From contig JAGKWU010000030.1 of NCBI GenBank assembly GCA_021151695.1, forward strand, positions 1 through 23,667: a DNA stretch of 23,667 nt. The letters run 5' to 3'. The position numbers and the translations under genes were made by a program. The DNA is from Cellvibrionaceae bacterium. GTDB taxonomy: Bacteria > Pseudomonadota > Gammaproteobacteria > Pseudomonadales > Cellvibrionaceae. Of this stretch, positions 1-6,894 are shown piece after piece (the first letter of the stretch is position 1; the number at the start of each line of letters is the position of its first letter). Under the pieces are notes generated by a model. The model was given only the letters and a program-made list of their open reading frames with translations, was not told where the DNA came from and did no database searches.

Positions 1-77
1 ACTTGTATGATTGATTTTCCAAGTTTCTATTCAATTAATAACGCGATAAGGTAAGCCTCGTACTTGCAGCAACAAGT

Positions 78-215
78 ATTCAGCAAGGTAGCCCGATGAA
101 CGACCGGAACACACGAGTTATCCCGTTAACAAGCGAGGGCGCCTTGCTGATCAACATTCAACTCGAACAGTCGAAAGAGCAAATGCCGCGAGGCTTAAGC
201 TCGAATGTAGCAAGG
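78..215 (+). ncRNA. candidate bridge RNA of the IS110 element
   Basis: IS110 elements encode a structured guide (bridge) RNA in the non-coding end next to the recombinase gene. This leader contains a 9-bp perfect stem (80-88 with 142-150, TCAGCAAGG / CCTTGCTGA) enclosing a ~53-nt region with smaller stems such as GTTA 117-120 / TAAC 127-130. A second long-range stem pairs 154-159 (ACATTC) with 203-208 (GAATGT) and contains the palindrome GCTTAAGC at 193-200. Two successive closed domains are what a bridge RNA with two binding loops would look like. I could not identify the target-binding and donor-binding guide bases, because the flanking target is not known. Confidence 0.45.
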
Positions 216-222
216 GTGAGTT

Positions 223-1182
223 ATGAAAACAACTACCGCCGCACACATTGATCGCAGTGAAAGAAACGTAGGAATTGATATTGGTAAAAATACATTGGAT
301 TTGTGTATTTATGAAGTTGAGCTCTATGCACAATATGCCAATACGCCGGAAGGTGTTCGTGAATTACTGAAAAAACTATCGCGCTACAACCTGACACGTC
401 TTCTGGTTGAAGCAACCGGCGGCTATGAACGCACATTGGTGGAAGCCTGTGCCGAAAAAGAATTGCCGCTCATCATTGTGCAGCCAATGCAGGTTCGTCA
501 GTTTGCCAAAGCCCAAGGTATTATCGCGAAAACAGACAAACTTGACTCGCGTTTAATTGCGCAGTTTGGTGCCGTCATGAAACCGGAGCCAAAACCGCTG
601 AATAGTAAAAAGGTTCGCTATATCAGGGATTTATTAAGCCGCAAGCGTCAGCTTAACGACATGCGAACACAAGAACTGAATCGTCAACACAAAGCAGCAA
701 CGCTGCTCACCTCCACACATAAGCGCGTGATTAAGATATTCGATAAAGAAATCGAATGGATCAATAAATTACTAGCGAAAGCAGTGAGTGAAGTGACTGA
801 ATGGCAGCGCACCTGTGAAATTCTAAGCTCTGCTCCAGGCATTGGTGATGGCGTTGCATTTACTTTGTTAGGTGAGTTGCCCGAACTGGGAAATCTCTCG
901 GCTCGGAAAATTGCAGCGCTGTGTGGTTTAGCACCCTTTAATCGCGACAGCGGTGCAATGAAAGGCAGGCGAAGAATCCAGGGTGGTCGTGCGCCAATCC
1001 GAACCGTGCTTTACATGGCAATGCTGAGTGCGATTCAATGCAACCCGATCATCAAACGTTTTTATCAAAGGCTCGTCGCGCAAGGTAAGCACAAGAAGGT
1101 TGCACTTACCGCTTGCATGCGAAAAATGGTGACAATTTTAAATTCCATGGTGCGCGATAATTGCGAGTGGAAAGCTAACTAA
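223..1182 (+). CDS. IS110-family transposase (DEDD/serine recombinase)
   Basis: This 319-residue protein has both halves of an IS110 transposase. The N-terminal RuvC-like DEDD domain shows D19 in NVGIDIGKNTLD, E63 in VEATGGYE, and D105 and D108 in KTDKLDS. The C-terminal Tnp2-type domain shows the helix-hairpin motif SAPGIGDGVA (about 203-212) and the catalytic serine region RDSGAMKGRR (S243). The spacing matches family members, in which the acidic residues and the serine together cut and exchange strands under guidance of a bridge RNA. The ATG at 223 follows a purine-rich AAGGGTGAG. The frame is intact, so the element may be active. Transcription runs opposite to the adjacent integron cassette. 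The family call is firm; the subgroup is not. Confidence 0.93.
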   Translation: MKTTTAAHIDRSERNVGIDIGKNTLDLCIYEVELYAQYANTPEGVRELLKKLSRYNLTRLLVEATGGYERTLVEACAEKELPLIIVQPMQVRQFAKAQGIIAKTDKLDSRLIAQFGAVMKPEPKPLNSKKVRYIRDLLSRKRQLNDMRTQELNRQHKAATLLTSTHKRVIKIFDKEIEWINKLLAKAVSEVTEWQRTCEILSSAPGIGDGVAFTLLGELPELGNLSARKIAALCGLAPFNRDSGAMKGRRRIQGGRAPIRTVLYMAMLSAIQCNPIIKRFYQRLVAQGKHKKVALTACMRKMVTILNSMVRDNCEWKAN

Positions 1183-1206
1183 ATTTGCGTTTCAGGTATT
1201 GATCTT

Positions 1207-1707
1207 TTACCACAGTCGCTTGTTAGGATCAGAGTGTATTTCTACTTCATTATTCTGTAAATCCAAATAGAGTAAGTGATTTCCGCTAGCCCTTCCAGGC
1301 TTACCAAGATTTGGTATATCAGAAACATCAAGAAACCAAGTTGACTCTAATAACCAGTCGCCTTGATTTAACCCCGCAGTAGTTGTAATCCCAGGCAAGA
1401 CATATAAAACTAACCTTTTTTGATTTTTTACTCTTTTTTGCAGAGATAGTAACTGCGAATGCTGTGCACTAAATTTAATTTTACCGTTTTTTAATTGCTT
1501 CCCAGCTTTAAACTGAAGAATTAAAATCCGATTATTTCCCAGTTTAGTAGCAGCATCGAACCCGGCCATAGCTTCCTGTTTTTGAGTTAACCCAAACCAA
1601 ATGGGTTGATCTGCTCTCCAATAAATATGTGGCAAAAAAGGCCTTCTAATAGCTATGCTAATCTGAGAGCATAAAGTTAATTCGATTGTCTTTTCAAATA
1701 TTCGCAT
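1207..1707 (-). CDS. integron cassette protein, PD-(D/E)XK-nuclease-like pattern, unknown function
   Basis: The product is about 166 residues if it starts at the ATG at 1707; a TTG at 1818 in the same frame would add 37 basic, low-complexity residues. I prefer 1707 because the folded-looking sequence (RIFEKTIELTLCSQ) starts there and because a perfect att core GTTAGGC lies 16 bases upstream. I do not recognise a named family. Visible landmarks are an early helix with two glutamates, then FGLTQKQEAMAGFDAA, a hydrophobic strand ILILQFKAG, and later WLLESTWFLDVSDIP. Acidic helix, Asp in GFDA, then Q-F-K after a strand is the layout of PD-(D/E)XK nucleases with a QxK variant (inference). The gene is much richer in A/T than its neighbours, as cassettes often are. 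No good Shine-Dalgarno sequence is visible, so it may depend on an integron promoter. Confidence 0.6.
   Translation of the reverse strand: MRIFEKTIELTLCSQISIAIRRPFLPHIYWRADQPIWFGLTQKQEAMAGFDAATKLGNNRILILQFKAGKQLKNGKIKFSAQHSQLLSLQKRVKNQKRLVLYVLPGITTTAGLNQGDWLLESTWFLDVSDIPNLGKPGRASGNHLLYLDLQNNEVEIHSDPNKRLW
1210..1228 (-). other. candidate 5' half of an integron attC site
   Basis: Read on the - strand, the last codons of the cassette gene contain TCCTAACAAGCGACTG. This resembles the start of many attC sites: an inverse core YYYAAC followed by AA and a GC-rich box. Cassette genes commonly run into their attC like this. The expected second half (a GTTRRRY core at the far end) is not found before the IS110 transposase begins, so the site seems truncated or split by the IS. 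The first base of the core is T rather than the consensus purine. Confidence 0.35.
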
Positions 1708-1722
1708 TTTATGTTTTTTAAT

Positions 1723-1729
1723 GCCTAAC
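1723..1729 (-). other. att core site GTTAGGC just upstream of the cassette gene
   Basis: On the - strand the sequence CTAATAAACTGTTAGGC ends in a perfect GTTRRRY core. It closely resembles the right end of attI1 (CTAAAACAAAGTTAGGC). The cassette gene ATG follows within 16 bases of the core. Either this is the recombination point of the cassette, or it is the far end of a short gene-less unit starting at 1841. A 14-bp perfect palindrome (ACGGCTCGAGCCGT, 1740-1753) lies just before it. Confidence 0.5.
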
Positions 1730-1834
1730 AGTTTATTAGACGGCTCGAGCCGTATATCTCGCAGCCGGTTATTTTTTGATGGTTTTGGGGAGTTTAATAT
1801 TTTTTGTTTGAAAATCAAATGGTTGTAATGGCCG

Positions 1835-1930
1835 GCCTAACTTTTCAAAAAATTCAAACCCGGCTGGTGCATGTTATTTGCGCCGGATTATTTTTTTCTT
1901 GGGTGGCTTAGTCACAATCTAACTCTATGA
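1835..1930 (-). other. candidate integron attI region
   Basis: Upstream of the integrase gene, in the orientation expected of attI, are two cores: GTTAGGC (1841-1835, preceded by TTTGAAAA as in attI1-type AAAGTTAGGC ends) and GTTAGAT (1923-1917). attI sites normally contain a core plus extra integrase-binding repeats upstream, so 1841 could be the exchange point and 1923 an accessory repeat. The distance to the integrase start, about 180-210 bases, is reasonable. Most of the rest of 1842-2000 is AT-rich and non-coding. Confidence 0.5.
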
Positions 1931-1947
1931 TTTTATTTGATATTGTT

Positions 1948-1976
1948 TTGTAACAATTAATCGGTCGTTGTAGATA
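1948..1976 (+). promoter_or_regulatory. candidate promoter of the integron integrase
   Basis: TTGTAA (1948-1953) and TAGATA (1971-1976) are separated by 17 bases and point to a transcript starting near 1983, shortly before the integrase coding region. I see no convincing LexA box (CTGT-N8-ACAG) over it, although many integron integrases are SOS-regulated. Confidence 0.35.
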
Positions 1977-2050
1977 TACGGCGGCAGCCGTTTCCCGCGT
2001 AACCCGTCCGGTTAATTGATCAATATAGAGTTTTTATTCGCAGCCTTAAC

Positions 2051-2956
2051 ATGAGCTATCGAACAGAGCAGGCTTATGTGCATTGGTTGTTGCGATTTAT
2101 CCGTTTTCATAATAAACAGCATCCTTCCAATCTTGGGGGGGTTGAGATTGAGGTTTTTCTTTCGCATTTGGCCGTTCAGTTAAATGTAGCGATTAATACC
2201 CAGCGTACTGCGTTAAACGCATTGGTGTTTTTTTACAATCGCTTTTTGAATAAACCTATTGAAGGCTTGCAGCCTGTCCATGCTAAAAAGCACCGGCGTA
2301 TACCCGTGGTGTTTTCGCCGGCAGAGGCTCAGGCCATTTTTATGCAAATGGAGCAGCCATATCGTTTGGTTGCGCAGCTGATGTATGGCGCAGGTTTGCG
2401 TATTAGTGAATGTTTGAGTTTTCGAGTGAAGGATGTAGATTTTTCAATTCAACAGATATGTGTTCGCTCAGGCAAAGGTGGAAAAGACAGACGCACTATA
2501 TTGCCATTGAGTTTGGTTCCAGCGCTGCAGCAGCAGATTGAATTGGTTGCGCGAACTCTGGAATTGGATAGAGCAAAAGGCGTCGGTGATGTGTTTATGC
2601 CTCACCGACTTGCGCAAAAATACCCTCAGGCGGGGAGTTCATTGGCTTGGCAGTTTCTTTTTCCATCGGTAGCAACCGCTATTGATCCACGCGCAGACGT
2701 TGAGCGGCGTCACCATCTTTATGATGGGACTTTGCAGCGGAAGGTAAAGGAGGTTATGCGTAAAGCTAATATCCACAAACATGCGTCTTGCCATAGCTTT
2801 CGACATAGCTTCGCCACACAATTGCTGGTGTCTGGTTACGATATTCGCACGGTGCAAGAGCTTTTAGGGCATAGCGATGTTAAAACAACAGAGATCTACA
2901 CTCATGTGTTGAATAAAGGCGGGATTGTTGTGCAAAGCCCTTTGGATTCATTGTAA
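2051..2956 (+). CDS. intI: integron integrase (IntI-type tyrosine recombinase)
   Basis: The protein recombines att sites to insert or excise gene cassettes. The N-terminal SAM-like DNA-binding domain (SYRTEQAYVHWLLRFIRFHN) is followed by the catalytic domain. Its tyrosine-recombinase residues are visible: R in GAGLRISE, K in SGKGGKDR, the box HSFRHSFATQLL, H in LLGHSDV, and the nucleophile Y in TTEIYTHV. The insert around VERRHHLYDGTLQRKVKEVMRKANI is the extra region that separates IntI from XerC/XerD. The listed ATG gives 301 residues. Family-like residues continue upstream in frame (RLIDQYRVFIRSLN, about 2009-2050) back to a stop at 2000-2002, with no ATG, GTG or TTG available. The real start may be the ATT at 2015, or the 5' end may be damaged. 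There is no clear Shine-Dalgarno for either. Confidence 0.9.
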   Translation: MSYRTEQAYVHWLLRFIRFHNKQHPSNLGGVEIEVFLSHLAVQLNVAINTQRTALNALVFFYNRFLNKPIEGLQPVHAKKHRRIPVVFSPAEAQAIFMQMEQPYRLVAQLMYGAGLRISECLSFRVKDVDFSIQQICVRSGKGGKDRRTILPLSLVPALQQQIELVARTLELDRAKGVGDVFMPHRLAQKYPQAGSSLAWQFLFPSVATAIDPRADVERRHHLYDGTLQRKVKEVMRKANIHKHASCHSFRHSFATQLLVSGYDIRTVQELLGHSDVKTTEIYTHVLNKGGIVVQSPLDSL

Positions 2957-2973
2957 TCCCTCTTTTGAGCAAT

Positions 2974-2997
2974 AAAAAAGGGCGCAATTGCGCCCTT
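2974..2997 (-). terminator. intrinsic terminator of the decarboxylase gene
   Basis: A perfect 20-bp palindrome, AAGGGCGCAATTGCGCCCTT (2978-2997), is followed on the - strand by a run of Ts (the A run at 2974-2979). It sits 20 bases after the decarboxylase stop and also separates that gene from the convergent integrase. The T run favours use on the - strand. Confidence 0.8.
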
Positions 2998-3016
2998 CGT
3001 TGTTCTGCTAGTTGCA

Positions 3017-5269
3017 TTACTGCTTCACGCAATCCACAAAATAACCTTTCTTGCCATCTATCTCGCGCTTCACCAAACCGTGAACGTCGGTTTCAAAGCC
3101 GGGGAATTTTTCGTTGAAATCGCGGGCGAATTTCAAATAGTCCACGATGGTTTTGTTGAAGCGTTCACCGGGAATCAACAGCGGAATTCCTGGTGGGTAG
3201 GGCGTCAACAATATCGAGGTGATGCGGCCTTCGAGTTCGTCGATGGGCACGCGTTCGATTTCGCGGTGGGCCATTTTTGCAAACGCATCTGATGGCTTCA
3301 TCGCCGGTTGCATATCGGACAGGTACATTTCTGTGGTCAGGCGCGCAACGTCGTAGGCTTTATAGAAATCGTGAATTTGCTGGCAAAGGTCGCGCAGGCC
3401 CATGCGCTCGTAGCGTGGGTTGGCTTGCGCGAACTCCGGCATGATGCGCCACATGGGTTGGTTTTTGTCGTAGTCGTCTTTGAATTGTTGCAGCGCCGCT
3501 ACCAGTGTATTCCAGCGGCCTTTGGTGATGCCGATGGTGAACATAATAAAGAAAGAGTAGAGGCCGCACTTCTCGATGATTACGCCGTTCTCTGCCAGGT
3601 ATTTGGTTACGATGGACGCAGGTATACCGGTATCGCTGAATTGACCATTTACTGACAAGCCGGGGTTAACAATGGTGGCTTTGATAGGGTCGAGCATGTT
3701 GAAGCCCGGCGCCAGTTTGCCGAAGCCGTGCCAGTTGTCATCGCTGCGCAATACCCAGTCTTCGCGAGAACCTACTCCGTCTTCTGCAAATTCGTCGGGG
3801 CCCCACACCTGGAACCACCAATCCTGGCCCCATTCCTCGTCCACTTTTTTCATGGCGCGACGGAAGTCGAGTGCTTCGAGAATAGATTCTTCTACCAGTG
3901 CGTGACCGCCGGGCGCTTCCATCATGGCTGCTGCAATGTCGCAAGACGCAATGATGGAGTATTGCGGTGAAGTAGAGGTGTGCATCAAGTAGGCTTCGTT
4001 AAACGCGTCTTGATCGAGCTTTACTTTTTCAGATTCGCGCACCAGCACTTGCGATGCTTGCGACAAACCAGCGAGCAGTTTGTGCGTGGATTGCGTGGAG
4101 AAAATCATCGACTCTTTTGCGCGCGGGCGATCTTTGCCAATCGCGTGCATGTCTTTGTAGAACTCGTGGAAGGTGGCGTGTGGCAGCCAGGCTTCGTCGA
4201 AGTGCAGCGTATCGATTTTGCCATCGAGCAAATTCTTCAGCGTCTCTACGTTATAGAGCACGCCATCGTAAGTGGATTGGGTGATGGTAAGAATGCGTGG
4301 CTTTTTGTTTTTGGCTTCGCGCGCAAAGGGATTCGCATCAATTTTTTTCTGGATGCTTTCCATGCTGAATTCTTCCAGCGGAATTGGGCCGATAATGCCG
4401 AAGTGGTTGCGCGTCGGCATCAGGAATACTGGAATCGCACCGCACATAATGATCGAGTGCAGAATAGATTTGTGGCAGTTACGATCCACAACAACTATAT
4501 CGCCCGGCGCCACGGTTGAGTGCCACACCATCTTGTTGGAGGTGGAGGTACCGTTGGTCACAAAGTAGCAGTGGTCGGCGTTAAAAATACGCGCGGCGTT
4601 GCGCTCAGAAGCTGCGATAGGGCCAGTGTGGTCGAGTAATTGGCCGAGTTCTTCCACCGCGTTACACACGTCGGCACGCAACATGTTTTCACCAAAGAAT
4701 TGGTGAAACATCTGGCCGATGGGTGATTTCAAAAAGGCTACGCCGCCTGAGTGACCGGGGCAGTGCCATGAGTAGGAGCCATCGTTGGCGTAGTGCACCA
4801 GCGCGCGGAAAAACGGTGGTGCCAAGCCATCGAGATAGGATTTGGCTTCGCGGATAATGTGGCGCGCCACGAATTCGGGCGTGTCTTCAAACATGTGGAT
4901 GAAGCCGTGCAGCTCGCGCAGGATATCGTTGGGGATATGGCGCGAGGTGCGGGTTTCACCGTAGAGGTAAATGGGGATGTCGTTGTTCTTGTAGCGAATC
5001 TCTTCCACGAAGGCGCGCAGTGACTTGAGCGCTTCATCGGTCTCCTCAAGAGAGCCTTCACCGAATTCTTCGTCATCAATAGACAAAATAAATGCAGAGG
5101 CGCGCGACTGCTGCTGGGCAAACTGCGACAGGTCGCCGTAGCTGGTTACACCGAGTACTTCCATACCCTCTTTTTCCATAGCATCGGCGAGTGCGCGAAT
5201 GCCGAGGCCCGAGGTGTTTTCGGAGCGGAAGTCTTCGTCGATGATGACGATGGGAAAGCGAAATTTCAT
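3017..5269 (-). CDS. Orn/Lys/Arg decarboxylase, LdcA/AdiA type
   Basis: This is a 750-residue, full-length fold-type I pyridoxal-phosphate decarboxylase that removes CO2 from a basic amino acid to give a diamine or agmatine. The N-terminal receiver-like wing domain spans residues 1 to about 130. The catalytic core has SWHCPGHSGG (about 167-176), HFDEAW (356-361) and the Schiff-base lysine K397 in STHKLLAGLSQAS. The C-terminal part carries YPPGIPLLIPGE and the PGFETDVHGL end motif. Overall layout and length resemble Pseudomonas LdcA (lysine) and E. coli AdiA (arginine), and HFDEAW is shared by both, so substrate cannot be settled by eye. The start at 5269 is set by GGAGGT six bases upstream; a longer frame to 5314 lacks such a site. 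It is a single-gene unit. Confidence 0.92.
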   Translation of the reverse strand: MKFRFPIVIIDEDFRSENTSGLGIRALADAMEKEGMEVLGVTSYGDLSQFAQQQSRASAFILSIDDEEFGEGSLEETDEALKSLRAFVEEIRYKNNDIPIYLYGETRTSRHIPNDILRELHGFIHMFEDTPEFVARHIIREAKSYLDGLAPPFFRALVHYANDGSYSWHCPGHSGGVAFLKSPIGQMFHQFFGENMLRADVCNAVEELGQLLDHTGPIAASERNAARIFNADHCYFVTNGTSTSNKMVWHSTVAPGDIVVVDRNCHKSILHSIIMCGAIPVFLMPTRNHFGIIGPIPLEEFSMESIQKKIDANPFAREAKNKKPRILTITQSTYDGVLYNVETLKNLLDGKIDTLHFDEAWLPHATFHEFYKDMHAIGKDRPRAKESMIFSTQSTHKLLAGLSQASQVLVRESEKVKLDQDAFNEAYLMHTSTSPQYSIIASCDIAAAMMEAPGGHALVEESILEALDFRRAMKKVDEEWGQDWWFQVWGPDEFAEDGVGSREDWVLRSDDNWHGFGKLAPGFNMLDPIKATIVNPGLSVNGQFSDTGIPASIVTKYLAENGVIIEKCGLYSFFIMFTIGITKGRWNTLVAALQQFKDDYDKNQPMWRIMPEFAQANPRYERMGLRDLCQQIHDFYKAYDVARLTTEMYLSDMQPAMKPSDAFAKMAHREIERVPIDELEGRITSILLTPYPPGIPLLIPGERFNKTIVDYLKFARDFNEKFPGFETDVHGLVKREIDGKKGYFVDCVKQ

Positions 5270-5418
5270 GGATACCTCCAAAAAAGCGAAGTGCAAAAAA
5301 TGACGCCTGGGCAAGATTTGGAAGTACTAGCTTGCGCGCCGAACGTCTGCTCCCACTGCGGGTTCACTATAGGCAGGTTTAGATGACGAAATGAGGTGGG
5401 GCTGGAGAATTTGCAAGA

Positions 5419-5445
5419 CACAGGCGGCAACTTGCGCCGCCTGTG
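5419..5445 (-). terminator. stem-loop after the secreted-protein gene
   Basis: A perfect 10-bp inverted repeat (CACAGGCGGC 5419-5428 / GCCGCCTGTG 5436-5445) with a 7-base loop lies 16 bases past the stop of the - strand gene at 5462. The following T run is poor (TCTTG), so termination may be weak or may need Rho. Confidence 0.55.
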
Positions 5446-5461
5446 GTAACCCGGAGTGAAA

Positions 5462-5980
5462 TTAACGTGTGTAAGTTATTTGACCGGTTTGGGTGTTAAC
5501 GACTTTGTATTTGTCCTGGCAAGCACCGATTGGGGTGTAAACCAGGGTGTAACCTGAACCGTAGGACGCGGAGTTGTTCCAGGTGCAGCTGCCGCCCGAT
5601 GGAACATAGGTAGAGCTCACGGAACTGGACGTGGTGGCTGGCGCTGAGGTGCTGGCTACCGAGGAGCTGGATTCGGTTTTCCATACAGAATAATAATCGC
5701 CACCAGAGTAAGAGCAGGAGCCGGTGGTGTAGTAACCGCTGGTGGAGGTGTAGAGGGTGCAGCTGTAATTGCTGCGGGTCTCTGCTACATAGGCCTCACC
5801 CAGTGGGCAGGTGTAACGATAAGCAATGGTGCCGCCACCGCCGCCAACAGAGGTTTTGGTGCAGCCGGGCGTGGTGGCCACACCATTTTCAATCTTGGCG
5901 ATACGTACATCGGCAGAGGCCGACATGGATACCAGGCCTGCCAAAGCCAAAGTACAAGAAAGTAACAATTTGAATTTCAT
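5462..5980 (-). CDS. small secreted Cys- and Ser/Thr-rich protein, unknown function
   Basis: The 172-residue product begins with a clear Sec signal peptide (MKFKLLLSCTLALAGLVSMSASA, cleavage before DVRIAKIENG). The mature protein has an N-terminal domain with spaced cysteines (TPGCTK, YTCPLG, YSCTLY, GSCSYSG), a Ser/Thr/Ala linker of about 30 residues (SSSSVASTSAPATTSSSV), then a second small domain with two cysteines (GGSCTWNN, IGACQDKY). Two disulfide-bonded modules joined by a serine-rich linker is a common architecture of secreted Cellvibrio proteins (known), but neither module is one I recognise. AAGGAC lies upstream of the ATG. The gene stands alone between two stem-loop or intergenic spacers on the - strand. 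Confidence 0.75.
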   Translation of the reverse strand: MKFKLLLSCTLALAGLVSMSASADVRIAKIENGVATTPGCTKTSVGGGGGTIAYRYTCPLGEAYVAETRSNYSCTLYTSTSGYYTTGSCSYSGGDYYSVWKTESSSSVASTSAPATTSSSVSSTYVPSGGSCTWNNSASYGSGYTLVYTPIGACQDKYKVVNTQTGQITYTR

Positions 5981-6127
5981 TTTATAGTCCTTTTATCGCA
6001 GTTAGTTTGATTGACCTTGTCCCTATGCCCGTCTCTTCCAACGAATTGAAATGCAAAAATTGGTCAGGTTTTTTTTGCCGGGAACTACTCCTGTAAAGCC
6101 GCTGTTGACTGTTGTTTTATTGATGAA

Positions 6128-6853
6128 TTAGCGGTTGGCTTCCGGTGCCTCGGTGCTGAGGTAGATGGTTGCGGTGTTGGTTTCCATGTTGGTGGCGAAG
6201 GTCACGAAGTTGCCCGGCGATTGGCTTTGGAAGGCTTTGTTGGCTTTTTCAAATTGCTGGAATGATTGCTCCGGGCTATTGGTTGCCAGGGATATTTCGC
6301 ATTGGGTGGTGCGACATTTTGCGGATTTAACGGCGGTGCCACGCAGGTCTTCATGGCTGCTGAAAAGGTCGAGGATTTTTTGTTCCTGCCGGGGTGCCCA
6401 CTGGTTGTCGACGGCTTCCTGTTCATACCTGGCGCGCATCAGTGCCGCAGGTTGGGCGCCGTTCTGCAGGGCATTTTTTACCCAGAGGTCATATTCTTCA
6501 TTTTTGTGTCTTAAGCGCTCAGCGTTCAGCAGTGCCACTGCATCTACTTGAGCGGCGTTTACCTGGGTTGTGCCGGTGGGTGTGACAGCCGCTGCCTGGG
6601 CGGTGCGTTGCTCGCTGGCAGCAACCACTGCAACAGTGCCAGACGTGTTCGCTGGCTGCTTGCGCAGCGATTGCAGCTCCTGCTCCAACTGGTGGTTGCG
6701 CGCTTGCAAGTTACTGATGGTTTGGTGGAGTTCGGCAATTTGCTGCGCTTGGCCAAGCACCTCTTCGGAGTTGTGCGCGGGGCGAATGAGATAGGTCGTA
6801 AGCCCAACAAAAGTGAGCACTGTGCCTATTATCCACAAAGGTTTTAACGCCAT
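6128..6853 (-). CDS. membrane-anchored periplasmic coiled-coil protein, unknown function
   Basis: The 241-residue protein has a single N-terminal membrane segment (about residues 5-23, LWIIGTVLTFVGLTTYLI). A predicted coiled coil follows (about 30-67, AQQIAELHQTISNLQARNHQL), then an Ala/Thr/Val-rich spacer, and a C-terminal globular domain from about 125. That domain contains SAKCRTTQCEISLA. A C-x5-C strand motif of this sort (often written CRxxxC) recurs in uncharacterised periplasmic proteins and may form a disulfide. The likely topology is inner-membrane anchor with a periplasmic domain. The start is supported by AAGGA eight bases upstream. Its promoter is covered by a perfect palindrome (6906-6925), so expression is probably regulated. 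Confidence 0.75.
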   Translation of the reverse strand: MALKPLWIIGTVLTFVGLTTYLIRPAHNSEEVLGQAQQIAELHQTISNLQARNHQLEQELQSLRKQPANTSGTVAVVAASEQRTAQAAAVTPTGTTQVNAAQVDAVALLNAERLRHKNEEYDLWVKNALQNGAQPAALMRARYEQEAVDNQWAPRQEQKILDLFSSHEDLRGTAVKSAKCRTTQCEISLATNSPEQSFQQFEKANKAFQSQSPGNFVTFATNMETNTATIYLSTEAPEANR

Positions 6854-6894
6854 AAACCCGTCCTTATAGTTCCATCATAAGCTTGCTGGGGGCG

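Larger units (their letters stand above)
1..1200 (+). mobile_element. IS110-family insertion sequence (ends not resolved)
   Basis: The transposase gene at 223-1182 and its long structured 5' non-coding leader make up an IS110-type element. Elements of this family lack a clear pair of terminal inverted repeats and make no target duplication of use here, so the exact ends cannot be read from one copy. The right end must lie between the transposase stop (1182) and the neighbouring integron cassette, whose reading frame ends at 1207. The left end lies somewhere in the first ~80 bases or just outside the window. The non-coding part is long on the 5' side and at most about 25 bases on the 3' side, which fits the IS110 group better than the IS1111 group (inference). 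Confidence 0.7.

Noticed and set aside
1708..1818. N-terminal extension of the cassette protein from a TTG codon
   Set aside because: The extra residues are low-complexity and basic, and the stretch contains a perfect att core and a palindrome, so it is better read as recombination-site DNA.
1960..1985. LexA box over the integrase promoter
   Set aside because: No CTGT-N8-ACAG match was found; only a weak TGTAGATATACG resemblance.
3980..4519. 179-codon open frame on + opposite the decarboxylase
   Set aside because: It is antisense to conserved catalytic sequence with no domain of its own.
5270..5314. Longer start for the decarboxylase
   Set aside because: The GGAGGT site and family-like N-terminus both place the start at 5269.
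5981..6127. c-di-GMP riboswitch upstream of the secreted protein
   Set aside because: The leader has some G-rich motifs but lacks the conserved GEMM helices and tetraloop elements.
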